Source: Linepithema humile (lineage: Eukaryota; Arthropoda; Insecta; Hymenoptera; Formicidae). From it: a DNA stretch of 64,000 bases. Shown here piece by piece: positions 21,666 through 36,464 of the stretch. Below the pieces are notes generated by a model. That model had not been told where the DNA came from. It searched no databases and saw only the letters and a program-made list of their open reading frames with translations. Location of the stretch: positions 8,866,001 through 8,930,000 of the forward strand of contig NC_090128.1 of assembly GCF_040581485.1 (NCBI RefSeq), in the 5' to 3' direction. A program made the position numbers and the translations under genes. Position 1 is the stretch's first letter; each line of letters opens with the position of its first letter.

Positions 21666-24600
21666 CTGAAAATAAATTTTTCTATCTTGGGTAGCGCTTG
21701 AGCAATTTGAACGAAACACAGTCATTTATAGTTATGAAACGCCATCACGCCATAATATACGGTCCCGAAACCGTATTTTCGGGAACACCTGGACGCGATT
21801 GAGTAAGTGAATTCATCGTTAGACGGAAGGTATAATGCCAAGTTTTTGCCCTGTGGCCAAGGATCATTAGACTCCCTAGTTTCGCCGGTGTCGTTCCCTC
21901 CGCGATCCTTTGCCGTAGAATCACGAAGATGGATACCCTGCTGAGATTTCAGTATCGCTCACCACTGATTGCCTCGTCGATGTCGTCAGTCTCCAGAATG
22001 ATGACGACTATTCGTGACGCTCCGACAATACGCGTTTCCCCTCTCGGATTTTGACAAACGTGTGTCCCTTGGCTCAGGAATAGCGCGAGACGTTAGCGGG
22101 AGCGTTAACGTTGTTAAAGATACTGAGCGGAAACGTTATAACGATAAATCTGACAGACGTAAAGTGTATCATTATCCGGAGGCGGGTGTTGGATTATCGA
22201 ATCATTGTACGGTTTACTCGGTTATTATAGTCACGGATTCCCGACAGTTCTGGCGTAGCCCAAGGAAATCGTCATGGAGCGTTGCGGAGGGTTGCGTTGC
22301 TGCGATACTATGAGTGACGGAAAATGATACCGCGGCGATGATAATGCTGCTCCGCAGCGGAAGAAAGGAAGATGAAATGCCGGGTGCGCGGGGGAGGGGG
22401 GAAACGAGACCTATTGTGCTCTAGGTCCGATTATACGCTCTTCTCTTATGCCGCGTTATATAGATTTACAGACTCATGCGAACAGCGGCGCAGGATGAAC
22501 GAGCACGCGCTAATTCGTTGGCGAAACAGCGGATGATCTACGGCGGAAATATCGCGGGAAGTAAAACAGGCGCGCGATGTAATTCTCTATTAAAGGTTAA
22601 GTCTATTTTTGAGACACGCAGCGCGGAAAATTTATTTCTCGTAGCCGCGGTGTTTGCGAGTAAACGCGCAGTAAACCCGCACAATCCTCGTCGCAAATCC
22701 CGCGAAATTATTATCGCCGTCGTGCGAATATTATTAGCGTGCTTCATAGAAGCGGTAGATGCAGCGCGGAGAGGGATATTTACGGCGTCTAAGTGCGACG
22801 AGAGCCGTATTCTTAGATGTGACACGTGGCACACGCGCGAGTAATCCGCTCGGCACTTGTATCTCGCGTGCTATTCAAAGGGCGGCACGCGATGATGCGT
22901 ACGGAATCGTAATTTTGGACTTAACCGGGCTTCCCCGGCGATCCGCGCTCCATGCAGGATTTTTTTTTTTATCGTTAGACAAATTTGTGTATTTAAATAC
23001 GTCGTACGCCGGGCTAGGCGGTCACGTGTGTGCTTTAGAAAAATAAGCGGCGGACGGCGCGGCAAGCGAGACCCTCCGTCGGGTCTTCCGTCCTCGATAG
23101 ATCGATCATTGTGTGTGTACTTACGGGATCGTCCCCTTTCGACCGCCTCATTGCGGTTTGCCTCTCATGGACAATCCCGATAGCTATTTTTTTCCAGCGT
23201 TAGACTGACACGTAACAAGTTGCTCGTATAAAAAATTCTGAAACGTTATCTCCAGATCGCATGAATATGTATCGTGTAATTTTATGTTATCTTTTCGTAA
23301 TATCAAGTTTCATTGTATCCTCCGTCGATCTTTTCATGAATGCCGGGTTTGGTCTCGAAGCCTCGTCTACCCCGCTATTCAATCACAATGACACGTCTGG
23401 GCGAATTTGACAATTGCCGTGGCCTAAATCAGGGACCATTAGTCCTAATCGCCGCTATTCATAAGCAAATTCGATTTCCTTTCCAATCACCGGGCATTTC
23501 TAATGTTTTCGACCAACTTCCTCTTTCACGCTTTATTTTCTCTTCGGCCCAATTTCGGCCAATAGTTACCCTTGAATTTTCTCTTTAACGTATTCGATTT
23601 TTCGGTCATTGACCTAAAAAAAAAAAGAAAAGAAAATGCGCAATTTAGTCCGAAACGTTACAACAAATGGGTGTCTAATGATTAAGACAGAAATACATCA
23701 TGTTTTTCTGATTCGACGTTAATTCAGACAAATAAATTATGTTCGAGTTTATTTAAATTTTGTTAACAAACGGAACAGTTGAAGTATGTATAAAATAAAA
23801 TGCAGAATATATAAAATACTATATACTATCCAAAATTAGAGATATTAGAGATACATATTTCAAATCCATGTTAGATATTTACATTAGCATTCAATTCCAA
23901 CTTAAATAATAGTTTAATCGTGTAGCGTCGAATGTACCCTGTTGATAGCGAATCATTATATTTGTCGCGGTTATTCCTCGCGCCAATTCCGTACGCCAAG
24001 CGTCGGATCAAAGATACCTCACGATATTGGATAAAGTGCGTGTGCTGCTAGATAAGGAAGGCGGGAGAGGCACGTGGCAGAGGATAAGCCGGAGACGAAT
24101 GGACCAGTCACGCAATTTCGCATCAAACGTAGCTCCCTTTTCTGCTCGTTCCCTCCGCCATTCCACTCTCCGGCCATTCCAATCACCGCCTTGCCGCGCA
24201 TTGGAAGCGTCCGGGCATTTCTTACCCTCGTCGTCCGTCGCCGCACCTGGCGTCCGCTCCAAAAACGCCCCGGTCCCGTGAAGCTTCTCCTGAAGGATTA
24301 CGCTGTAACTCATGTCCTGACCAGAGCGCCTCGGCGCTGCCGGGAAACGCGCTATATTACTGTGTCCCGAGCAACCAGTTAACAATTAAATAGATAGTCC
24401 GGACTTCCCTCCACGGAATTACAGACTGCGCGTGTTAATTAAGCCCGGTAGCAGCTAATAGGTAATATTGAGTCAGTCTCTTTGGGGTCGTAATGGTATC
24501 CGATTTTTGTGTTTTAACCAGCATTACGAATATAACTCTTCAAGAAATATATTTTTATATAATTAACTGCAAGATCGGCGAATCACAACGTTCGATGATA

Positions 24601-25396
24601 CATCCATTCTCTTCGTGTTATTTGAGAAAAGTGGAATGTCGCACTTGCCAAAAATCACGGACGTCGATTGTCGATGTAAAAATCTCGAGACTCCTACGCG
24701 CCGAGAGTTTTCGAGAGCGATTTCGCGGCGCGCGCGAGAGGCTCTTCGTCTTCGGCGGCGGAAGCGAGAGGAGACACTTTACACGGTTGTTGCTACGTTT
24801 GACCCGGTTCTCGCTCACTTATGACATCCGCATCCTCCGGAGGAAAACGGAGGACCTGCCACGTTTCGCAAGATAGACGGTGGTCCGGGGGATGAGATTT
24901 CCTCGGGGTGTTCCTTTGGGCGAGAACGGAGAGGGGCAGACTACCCAGAACTGGAATAATATGTATAGCTCGTGGTAAGGACACGTAAATTCGGGGCGTG
25001 TATTTTCCGGGCGAATAGGACGCACGCTAACCTTCCTCATGCCGTGAGAAAGAGAGAGAGAGAGAGGCAGAGAAACCGTGTATGTATGCGCGGAAGTGCC
25101 GAACACATATGCATGAATTTCAATCGTAAAAGTGGCACTGCCTGCATTCTCATCTTGGAGAAATGTCCGAACGAGAAATCGATGCCCCGATATTGTTAGA
25201 ATTTTATTGCAACGTGATTCGCGACGCGATTCGCGCGGCGGGGGTAACCGCAAGGGATGGTATACAGTTACGGCCCGAGGACTCGTGTTTACGAGACCAA
25301 ACTGCCCGGTAAATTGATACACGGCCGAGGCGGGGCGTTTCGTACGATTTAACCCTTCTGCAATCAGGAATCCGTAGGAAACCGTAGGAAAAATAT
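21666..25396. other. No gene recognised; GC/CpG-rich
   Basis: CpG-rich stretch with many overlapping frames on both strands (up to 167 codons at 24819-25322, minus strand) that are R/S/P-rich and unrelated to known proteins. A GA-rich run lies at about 25047-25070. Confidence 0.45.
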
Positions 25397-28300
25397 CGTG
25401 CGCTTCGATTTTTACGGGCGAAAGTGCGTTTTTAGGTGTCGCTATCGATTCGAGAGACGATATATCAAGCAGTATCGCATTTCAGTCGTAATAAATACTA
25501 AAGCTTTATACATATTTAATACTAGCAGTTTTTTTTTTTTTTATTATCGTAGATATATGAATTTTATATTTATTGTATTTGAAATGCAAGCAGGAAATCT
25601 CAATTTCCAATTACGACGAATATTAAGTTCTTCATCAGATATAATTGACGCTAATTGAACGCCCGATTGAAATATCTAGACACGTTCGCTTTTTTCGGTA
25701 AACGGATGATTTATCATTTAATATTTCCATTGATCGCTGCAAGCGGCAGGTACGCTTGTCGTGCACATATGCATTATTTGAATTATCCACTTTTCAGTTC
25801 CCGGCAAAGAGAGAGAGTATCCGATACTACGGAAGTAGCGCTTCCACTGACCCAGATAATTATTGCACGTTCGGCTCTCTCGCTGCGGCATTATTAAATG
25901 AACGCGAGCTCTCTTTTATTTCCTCGTGGCGCTTTTGATCCCGTTCGCTGTGCGCGCTCACAACGAATTTACGAATCGGTAGCCTCGGCAAAATGCATCC
26001 GCATCGTCGCGAGCAATTTGCTGCGCACGCGAGCATTCGGACATCGGCCCGATCGATGGCGCCGATACGCCTTTACTAAACGACAATTGTCCCTTATCTC
26101 GATTATCTCGGTCAGTATTGCCGGCGATCACGATAGTTATTATGTCGGTGTCGCCGTCGGTGACACAATCGCCCGGAAAGACACCGCACTTTTCCCGCGA
26201 TTCTGCGGCGACACGCACGTCCTGTAGCGCCCTGACCTCGCACGCCTTCGTCGATCTGTGCGTGCGTGCGTGCGTGCGTGCTCGCTTGCTGCGTGACATC
26301 TCTGCCACGCGCGTTACGCGCTTGTGGGAATGCGGATGCCCATGGTTTCCCGCTGGCTTTCATAGAGCCATTGTGAAATTACCTCGCGCATAGTGCAGCT
26401 GTCCAAAACAAATTCGCACCGTGCGGCGCGGCGCGGCGCCGCATGGCGCTGGTGAAATCTCAATCGACTACGCGTCTTCCGTCCGTTGTAACGTAATCAT
26501 GATTAATTCCCAGGGATCGCGGTGTCGGGTCTGCGAAAAACGAGAAGCGCCTCTTTCCACCATAGCGCGCTCTGCAATAAAATATTACAGTAGTGCTGGG
26601 AATATCGGCAGCGTGTAAAACGTACACACTGTATTTCTAAATCAAGAATCAACATATGTACAATTCTATTATTATTATTCATATAGATGCTATGATCCTT
26701 AGCCATTACGATAATGATTGTGACATACAAGACGAATCACTAGACATACAGCTTTCATTTGTACATACGAAAACTGTGTACAAAGCAATTTGGACAAAGG
26801 ACAAACATAATGAGCATAATTTTTTTCTTCCATTTTGTCAGATTTGTTGAAGTCTTTATTAATGTTTTTTTAACGAAGCTACATAATTCTATTTGTCTTA
26901 TATAATGGGCATATATATTTCTAGTTTAGTTAACAAAATTCAACTATATATTATATCATCTTTAAGTGTTCTGAATATTTATTTATCGAAGTTCAGAATT
27001 AAAAAAGAAAATTCTTAACACATAAAATTATTTTATTCGACTTACATTTAAATGAACAGGAATACGCAGAACTAAATTGCATTCAAATTGCATTTTGTAT
27101 ATTTTCGTATCTTTAAAATGTTCTACTTCCGATGACTCATAGGCTGCTAGATGCTAATCACCGTCGCAAAACTAATTACGCCAATGCGTTAATAGTACAT
27201 TGACAAATTTCTTTTGTTACTTTACGTTCTTACAACTTAATTGCATAAGGGGCGATCTGTTGGTTCAACCCCTCCGAAACTTTCCATCATTGATCTTGAT
27301 CGTGATAATCTTATAAGCTTAGGAAGACCATGCTTCATGAGAAAAAATCGCTAGATCGAGGGTGCCGAAGATGCGAAACGCGCAAGGGGGATTAAGAAAC
27401 GCGACTCTCCCTCCTTTGTTGGAGATTTACATAAACGCTCCGAAATTAGGGCAACCTTGGGTAACCTAAATTATATTAAATCGACCCCCATTCGCGTAAG
27501 CCGGCGAGCAGGGGAGCAAGTGTCCAATTACGAGTGTCTGCGATACCCCATGCGAAACGCGGGATTTTGAAACGAGTCGCTGACCCGCTGATCGAAAGAC
27601 AATCGTTGTGGTCCTTTGAGGTTTCTGCAGTTCTCAATATAATGTATTTTAACACGTTAAAACGTTAAACCTGGAAGTTTCTCGTCCTTTTTTGTTTGCT
27701 CGAGAAACGTTATCATTAAATACGCGACGATAAACTCTCGCCGAGCGTGCGATTGTTGTTTGAATTGTCGGCCTCGGGCAGTTTGCTTTTAACGACGGCT
27801 TGATGAAAAAGCACTCGCGTAATGAGAATTGTGAGACGGACACATGCCAACGGTGCGTTAATATCGGAGTCAGTGGGCCAGCTCTACGGTCGGAAAATCT
27901 GTGGAATTCAACAATTGCGGAAAAAGAACGAGCGCGAGCGTAGCTGCCATAACAATGTCGAATTCTGCCGCGAATAATCCGTTGCACACTTCGGCAGAAC
28001 TCGCGATATCGACTCGCTTTATAGCGCGCTAATGATCCAAGTTAAGTGAGTTTCGCGGATGGCAGATAAGGATTTTCGAAGTTCTCGAAGAATTCGAAAT
28101 CTCATATTTGAAGGCGAAGAGTAGAGATTTTCCGCGTTGCGTCGGTAATACGACACGCAAGCTTCGTCACGAATTTTCAGCGGAATGAGAATTGCCAATC
28201 AGTTTTAAATCGAGCGAGATCGTTAATGTTACATTAATAACTTTTTAATTTAACTTTGTAACAGCTGCAACAGTGACTTATCATCCAGAATTTTCCCACC

Positions 28301-31179
28301 AGTAGCTTCGCAGAATGTCAATTAGCCTATTCTTTCTTTCGTGAGTGTCACGAGTGTTAAATGATGCACGTCGTAGGAAAATAATAAGCATCATCATTAA
28401 TATTCACTCTCAATATAGATCAACGTCCATTGCATCAATTTGCGTGGCAAACATAGGCGTGACTCATGGCGAACTTCGTTCTCGACGCACTGCGTGCCAG
28501 AGAGCGGCTGGATAAATGGCGTAACGGAATCCGGAAGTGGTCTCGATTAATTATTTGTCGCGCGGGTGAGAGATCTACGCGCAGCGTTCGCGGGACGGGC
28601 TCGCGTTGCTAGTCGGCAAATAGGTAACGATTTCTTTATTCCGAGCTGCGGGAATGTATCACGTGTGCCGGCGAGCGCGCGTTTCCAAGAAATCACAGGT
28701 CCGTGCTGACATAGGTATTTAGGTGCAGCTGTAACGGTGACGCCGATCTCGTGAGGGGTTTCTGGGCAGGTCGGGTTGTTGGCAGAGCGTAAAGGGGGTT
28801 CGCGAAGTCGCCACCCTGTCTGGGTCATCGCGTGCCTTCCGCGATCGCCGTCGCTGTTGCAGGTTATACGTCGCGACGTTGAAATAATGCGGCGCATTAT
28901 TGTCGTCTCGCATTAAGTCGCGCGGTTTCTCGACGCGCCTGTAGCAGCGAACGAGCGTGCTGGGGTGTCCAAAAATTTCGTGACACGCGAATTGATACGC
29001 CTCGAGTTTCAGCGATCACGTCAGCCGTATGTCCGCTTGTTGCCCCGAGCTCGCCTAATGATCACCTTCGTCGACACGGTTCATTTATTTTGCCAAGTTA
29101 AACGCTATCGATAGAGCGCTTTATCGCACGGTCAATCCATGTTCGTGCGATAAAAATAGGCTTCGGTCGATATCACTTTATTATTTTCATTAGTCATTTC
29201 TTCTCTTTGTCGAATCTGCGTACGCATTTCTCTTTGGTTGCGTACTGATGAATCAATCGTAAATCTATGAATATTGTGTGTAGGGTAGCAGTGAAATGTT
29301 GCAGGATCGTAAATATGTATGATATCGTTAGCGCTTTATACTTTCTTCAGGCATTTTCCAGGCACTATTCAAATAATTTATTCATTGGTTAAAAAGCTGA
29401 TTAATAAATTCAAAGTTGAATCTCAAGCAAAAATTTTAAAGCGAAAATATGAAGCATTATCGATGCCTAACGTACGTACAATGGCAGTTTCGTATTTTTT
29501 TACCGGCGATTGTAAGAGTTAGTTCTACACGAATTTCCTCGATAATTGAAAACAGCTGGGGACAACGAATAGCGCAGGAGGAGTGCGTCGAACCTGAAAG
29601 TTCACGGGTCAGTGGGAAAGGTGTTACATGAGCACGGTAGAAGTTCAGAGTTCACGGGAACGACGAAGTTGCAACGCGCGCATCGATCATTCAGCACGAT
29701 TGAATCTTCGTGCGAAAAATGTTTTCGAGATAAAAACTCTTTTGAGCACACGAATAGCCTTTGCAACGTTCCTTTCCGGATTTTATATGCATCTTTCATA
29801 TTGAATGCCAGCCTTAATCTAACCGTGGTCGGCCGCCGACGCTCCTTTGCTTACATCAAAGTAAGCTATGGAAAATTATTGCGATGGAGTTTTCAAGGCA
29901 AAACGACTCTCATATTACTAGAGGGATTTAACGGTTGACTGGAAAACCTTCGTATGTTTCTGCTCTTTGGAATTAATGCATTTTTATTAGAACCGTTTAT
30001 TCTGTACATATTACTAGACCTGTCACAGATTATAAATTATTCAATTCTGTTTAATATTTAATAACTAAATGTAACTGTTTGAGGAAGCTTAGTTATTCTA
30101 TTTTTATTTTAATATTTTAATGATCTTATAATCTCTCTTAAAAAAAGGACGTAGAATATAAAATATGTTATGAAATATAATAAAACTGCATAATATATTT
30201 AATTGACAATTAAGCAATATGCAGATTCTGTCTTTTATCAGAACTGCATTCTTATTAAAACTACTATTTTTACGCTTACGTAGCTTTATCGACACTGCAT
30301 ATATTCATGAACCTTGACGTCAAGACGTTTTATCGAAATTGCGAAGATCTTTGCGCTGCAATGGCTTTCCGCTCACGTAAATATGTGCGGATCGTGTCAA
30401 TTTCGTACACCTACGAAGTGTCCTGGTTGCAGCCGAGTGCATGAGACACGTTATTTCACATTCTCGATTAAAGACCACGTCCTTTTCTCGGCTTCACAGT
30501 GCACCGTTACGCCTACGCGGCTGCAGAAGGTCATCAGCTTCGTATACCCACAGTTCCGCGCCCACGCTCGCGACACCCTTTAGACACGACGTGGGGTTGC
30601 AGAATGCGAAAGAAACCCCTCCGATACTCGTAGTATTTCTTCCCTTTGCGTGGGCCGGATCAATTTTACGGAGGAAATTGCATAGGCTATTGCAATGTTG
30701 CTTCAAACGAGAGAATGTCATGCCTCCCTCGGATGGAATTGTCTCCCTAATAACCTTACGCGGGACACTTTCATTACGAAGAAAAGTGTAATGCCATGCA
30801 CAAAGACGCAATCACGGCAAACTTTATTACCACGTCGGATAGGATCCCCGGTTAGAATGTAAGAAACGTTCGCTATTTTCGCCCGCGCATTTGCAACGAT
30901 AATAATCCTCGTTCGCTATCCGATGTCCGCCTGTTTGTTTTTTTAGTAGAAAAAAATCAAAGCGTAGATCGTTCTTAAGACTTATATATATTTGGTCGAT
31001 AAATATTTTCGACGGTTTAGAAAGATGTCAGTATCTTGAAAGCAAAATAATTCACGATTATTTTACGAAATTTTAATCAGTTTGATTATTAAATTCATAA
31101 TTGACGTATTTGTGAAGCGCTATCGGAGAATTTAAAAAATCTGAAGAACTAAAAAAACATATATTTGTTAAAAACATTA

Positions 31180-31182
<3 letters not shown>
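25397..31182. other. No gene recognised
   Basis: Mixed stretch; 26600-27250 and 29950-30300 are AT-rich. A (GTGC)n tract lies at 26257-26283. No coding region or RNA gene could be supported. Confidence 0.45.
26257..26283. repeat. (GTGC)n tetranucleotide repeat
   Basis: About six units of alternating purine-pyrimidine sequence, so potentially Z-forming. Confidence 0.85.

Positions 31183-31222
<40 letters not shown>
31183..31222. repeat. (TA)n microsatellite
   Basis: About 20 TA units, flanked on both sides by AAAAAAACATATAT-like sequence. Confidence 0.95.
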
Positions 31223-31228
<6 letters not shown>

Positions 31229-34200
31229 AACATATATTGATGAATACAGACGACAAAAGTTCAAGAATAGACTTTCGCAAGATTTGTCATTTGTTCAGTC
31301 GATTTAATCTCTCAGCTGGATCTTTGATTTTTCCGACGCGACTTTGACTTCTTATCTTTTTTTACGGTCGGTGCGGATCACATCTTACGTCGACGCATCA
31401 AACAGGTTATGCATCGTTGCGCTGAAAGTTTTTAAGTATAAATGCAAATTTGTTTATACTTTTATGCGCCCGACCCATCGCCGATAAAATACGCGACGGA
31501 TGACTCCTAATATCGCACTTTCATATTCGTCGTAATACCGGAATGGCTCATATTTATGTCGCGGGCGGGGAGCGTAGCGTTTGTGCCGCGAACAGGAATT
31601 CCTGTCGTCGCGTTTTACTTCCTCGGGCCCATCTGCTCGCCGTTTGAAGATAGCGCGTCTGATGTATTCGCGCACCGTTGCGAGACGCCGCGAGACGATG
31701 ATAGCCGGTTCGATCGTTATGACGAATGCTTATTTAATATCCGCATAACTCACGTCGAGCTTATTATTTCGAGTGGTCGCCTATGTATACGTAGCGTGTA
31801 TATTACGGCCTTTTCCCTTAGCCTTTATTCGTTCGCCTTATAAATCAAGCGAACGCAAACGAATCGCGTTGCCGCTGTTAGCGGATTAAAATCGTACTTC
31901 CGCGTGCTGCTGGCGACCGGCGGCGCGGAAAGCGAAGGGAGAGAAGGGCACAGACTTTACGCTCCACGTAAGAAACGTACAAAACGCCCAGAGTTACGCT
32001 CACGACTCTCGGATTCTCGTAAAGCTGCCTACTGTTTTCTTTCCTTTACCTCCAAACAACCGACCTCTTACTCGTCCCCCTCGCCTGAGCGCGCGACGCA
32101 TAAAGTACGCATAAAACGAGTGCGGCGACGCCGATTGGATTTCTCGGATTTTCCTTCGAGAATGTAGAAATGAGAAGGAAGGAGCGCGGGCTGAAGCAAA
32201 AATGTATATTTCGATAAGAAGCCGCGAGCAATCATCGTAAAAAAAGCGCGCGTGGCTCGGGGGTGTGTGTGCACGCGCGCGCGCGCGCGCAGTTATTAAG
32301 GACGAAAAAGAAGGGTAATATCGCGGCTTTAACGTACGTCCGGAAAGGGTGGGTCGGCGACAGGCTATATTTTATCACGTTTACTTCCCATAACGAGCTA
32401 CACATTACCAGTAAATATTCTAATTCGCGATTGTGCGCGGCGCATCATGAATGTAAAGTAGTATTAGAATTGCGCTCGTTACTGACCGAGCGGCAACACT
32501 TTTACCCGGCAACGCGCAGATGAAAATCGTGTCTAGCAAGATTATGTTACGCGTGTCTGGGCATAAAGATACCTTCTGTGTCAATCTTAATCAGGGTAAC
32601 TGGATGTTCCGCCACTGTCGTCTAACTCTTTGATAAATTTGTGTTTGACTTTCATCAGCGAAAATATTATTTCAAGATTTTTCATACATCTTGGCATTTT
32701 ACGAGCGCTAGAGTAAATTAAACTTAAGTCAACTTTGCTCTCCACCCTTCAGATTTCAGACTCTGATGGATGAACATTGAAGTAATTGCCGTTTTTGGTA
32801 CCTTTTTTTTTTTTTTTGGATAAAGCACATTCGGTAGCGTTGAGGCACTCTGTATACAAGACGTAGGTGACGGTTGCGACGCATCTTTCTCATTGTCGAG
32901 ATCGATACAAAAGATAAAAGATAAAGGAAGGAATAAAGCGTGCTCGACGAGGATACGACAGGGAGAAGACGCGGTAAAGGCGCGTTACGGAGACGCGTCC
33001 GACATAAATCACCGTAGATTAACAATAAAAAATATATTACCCTTCGCGGACTGACTCACTTCTTGCCGCTGTGGAGGCGGCTACGGCCTCTCGTCTCCTA
33101 CGGTGTATCTAAAATAGTAAACGCGTCGACGTATTTTCGCGTACGTGTCGGCGTATAGGTTTTACGTGAAGGGCCGCCGAGCACGTACGGCCCGTAAAGG
33201 GGACCGTAACGAGGGCCGTGAACCTAGTAAGGGTTGCGCGACCGCGTTTCCTTACGCGACTGCAAACTTTTAGCGACGACCGACGACGAACGACGCTGTG
33301 AATCAGGTTTTCGATCGGGCGATATGCATTCTCTGTCCTTCCGATCGTTCGACTTTCATAGATTATTCGGCAGGTTGGGCGCCGTGTAATCTGTCGGTTC
33401 ACGCAGCTCGAAGCTTTCAGCTCCTTCGACACGCCTTAATTGCACTGTATTAAATTTTAATCGTTACCTGATCCGTTACTTAGCCTCGTGTTCAGCGGTT
33501 CGGTACTGATTGTCGGGACACGCGAGCCGGATGTTGACTCGAAATTATTCATGTTTGTCGATGAGAGGAGGGAGGGAGGTGACGCTATCTCCTTTCGCAC
33601 TCGTGTGATGAGAAATTTATGTCGCTACCGATCCATAGTATCGTGTCGATTGCGTTCCTCGGGCCGAGGTTGAAAGACTTTTTTTCCATCTCGCCGCTTT
33701 CCTCCGTTCGCGCGTGAGAGTGTCGAAGACTCGGAGATAATAGCGTAGTAACCGGTACAATGTCTGTGAGGCGATGGTTTCGCCATCACGGATCTTTCGC
33801 AAAAGCACCGACCGAAACGAGGCGTCGTCCACTTGCGGACTTCGCGGTGGACCATGACTCCCGCGAGGATGCGTGTGTCGTTATTTCGAAAGAAACGTGA
33901 CGTTAAACACGTTTGGGAGCAGTACCTGCTATCACGCGCAATGTATATAAAAAATTATGGGCGACGAGAAAAATTGAAGAGGTTCGTTGGCACAGCGTAA
34001 CGCTTGTTTAGTGATAAGATCAAAATTATTATTGAAACTTGTAAAAAATTATTAGAAATTTAGAAAAATTTTCTCGCTTATAAAATTATCAAAATTAATA
34101 TTACAATTAAAATTTATACAATTCATAAAAGATAATTCCATTATTTAATAGTCTCAATTATTTTATATCAAAGCACATTATTTTATATTGCTGGCGTAAC

Positions 34201-34710
34201 GTACTTTTAATCTGTAATTTAACGGATCAAGCGACGATTGGCTCTTCCTTTCATAGGACATAAAGCGGGCTTCATATCGTTTCGTGGGACGAACGCCGAG
34301 TATCGCAGTACTCAGTTTCCTTCCTGCGAGATATCCGGAATATGTACTCGTAGTGCTTCGTTAGAATTGATTGTACGCGCGTGTAACTCCGGCGATGCTG
34401 CGTCGGCGGCAACAACAGTTTCCGGCGCCTTTTGAAAAATCATTGGGCGCAGATTCTATTTCCGGCGGTCTGACTTTAAGCGCGACAGCGCGGGGGGCAG
34501 CGGTGAGCAGCGGTAATCCTGGCTGGCACGGTAATAGACTGGAACTTACGCGGAGTTTAAGGGCAACGGTACCGACGAAGCAATGCTACGAAATGGGGCA
34601 GTTTTACAGGCAGTAAAATGTTGATTGGAATCCAGCCGATCGTTCTCCTCTTGCTTCCACCTATATCGAGACCCATCCACTCTCGCTCTAACCCGTTACA
34701 ACCGACCTCA
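31223..34710. other. No gene recognised
   Basis: CpG-rich sequence with scattered chance frames, including a 107-codon minus-strand frame at 33109-33432 with no recognisable domain. AT-rich at 33940-34200. Confidence 0.45.
32262..32291. repeat. Alternating (GT)n(CG)n tract
   Basis: GTGTGTGTGCA runs directly into about nine CG units, an uninterrupted purine-pyrimidine alternation that favours Z-DNA. Confidence 0.85.
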
Positions 34711-34812
34711 GCCGTCGCCGCCGCCGTCGCCGCCGCCGCCGCTGCCGCCGCCGCTGCCGCTGCCGCCACCGCCGCCGCCGCCGCTGCCACCGCCGCCGCC
34801 GCCGCCGCCGAC
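34711..34812. repeat. (CCG)n-type trinucleotide tract
   Basis: About 100 bases of GCC/GCT/GTC units. The reading frames give poly-Ala, poly-Pro or poly-Arg/Gly according to strand and phase. A minus-strand frame (34557-34886) carries poly-Ala, and six bases beyond its stop there is a strong donor (CCGC|GTAAGT, donor G at 34549). This would fit a 5' exon on the minus strand with the repeat in its untranslated or coding part. There is no further support for that gene. Confidence 0.85.
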
Positions 34813-36408
34813 GCCCTCGACCCCCGTCCCTGCCGCTTCGCGACCCCTCGTAACAATGCGCCCGTTGCACTGGGTTTCCAATGCATACCAAGCGTGCATA
34901 TACCGCGTATCTACGTGATACGTAATACGCAACGCCGTGGGTACCCGAGTAACGTTATAGAGAACTCGGATCCCCGTTCTATCGTGTTGCAGAGTATCAA
35001 GACAGGAACGTATCTAATCCCGGTCCGGTCCTACGTGGCCGCAAGTTCAGGAAGATCACTTTGATTTTCGTGGCAATATCCAATTTCACCACGTGTACCC
35101 ATGTTCTTCGGTGGCAAGATCATTTCAGGAATCTATAGTGTGTTAATCGATCACGTGTGTTTAAAGAAAAGCTGCCGATATATATGCTTCTACAATTGTC
35201 AGGTTCAAAAATATGATTCTACAAACGGTTGTTTAGTTTTCCAACAATTTAATAAGATTGGACGTTTATTTAACGATTTATTTTTAATTTACAAAAGATT
35301 ATCGGCTAAATAGGATTAATAAAACACTAGCTAATAAAAATAAAAAGTTAATAAAAATTGTGGGAGGAGAGCTTTTTAATAGCTTTATCTTTGAAGAATT
35401 AGCGAATGAGAAACTTGAACGCTCTCCAGCAAGTTGCACTCAAGACTCAACCCTACAACAATTGTTTCAAGAGCGCTTTAACATAGTGCGGTACGATATC
35501 TGCCTACTTCCGGCGCACGTGTACGAAACCTCGTATTACAGTACGTGTACGCCCGACGCCGCTCATTGTCTCGGATACGCTCGGGCGTTTCGTTGTCATC
35601 TCTCTTCGTAACGCGAACGTACGGCCAGCGGGAGGAGGGATTGGAAGGAGGTTACGTGAGCATTGACGCGAAAACGTAAGCAGCGAGAGAAAACGCGAAA
35701 ACCGAGACGTGGAAACGGGATGTTTCTGGCAGGATAGAGTCTGCCGCGCCTTCGCTTCCTTCCTACACTTTGTTCGACAAGCCATACGTTTGTCCGAACA
35801 TCAGCGCTATAGCGTCCAGTTATTATCGTAGTTATTACCGCTGAGTTTTACGATCTTTTCGTTGCTGCAAGCTTGCGCCGAACGCGGTCACGGCGCGAGC
35901 AATCTACTTAGGAAGGCCTTGCATCGTGATAAAAAGCTTTAAAGCTGATGGAAGCTGACTCGTGTCTGTCTTTGCTCTGTCCACCTATCTTTTTGTCCCC
36001 GCTTTGACCCGTGCCTCAATTTCGAGCGCAACTTTCGGAAGGCGCAGTAAAAATTTTATAGCGTGGTATTTCGTCCCGCTGCAACGACATCGATCAGGGA
36101 AGTGGGACGCGGTGTGTACGCGGGGTGTATCGGATAACGCGCGATTTCCTTCAAGTACAGATATTAAAAGGCAAACTGCAGGATATTGGTAACTGTCGCA
36201 AGATCGATAACTTTTGAGTGGCGAGCGATTAAAAGTTATAAAAGTTCAAATACATATGGAAATAATTTTTGACTCTCCGTCGTATTAAGTTTAATAGAAT
36301 TCAAGAATTCGTGAGAGAGAGAGAGAGATATAGTTACTAACACATTTAAAAAGTTGAGTCCAATAAAACTTTTTTTAAGGAATCTGCATTCTGTAAGAGA
36401 AAAACACT

Positions 36409-36410
<2 letters not shown>
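34813..36410. other. No gene recognised
   Basis: Mixed composition with frames below 95 codons. A short (GA)n lies at about 36312-36329. Nothing resembles a known protein. Confidence 0.45.

Positions 36411-36461
<51 letters not shown>
36411..36461. repeat. (TA)n microsatellite
   Basis: About 25 uninterrupted AT units, the longest dinucleotide TA tract in the window. Confidence 0.95.
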
Positions 36462-36464
<3 letters not shown>

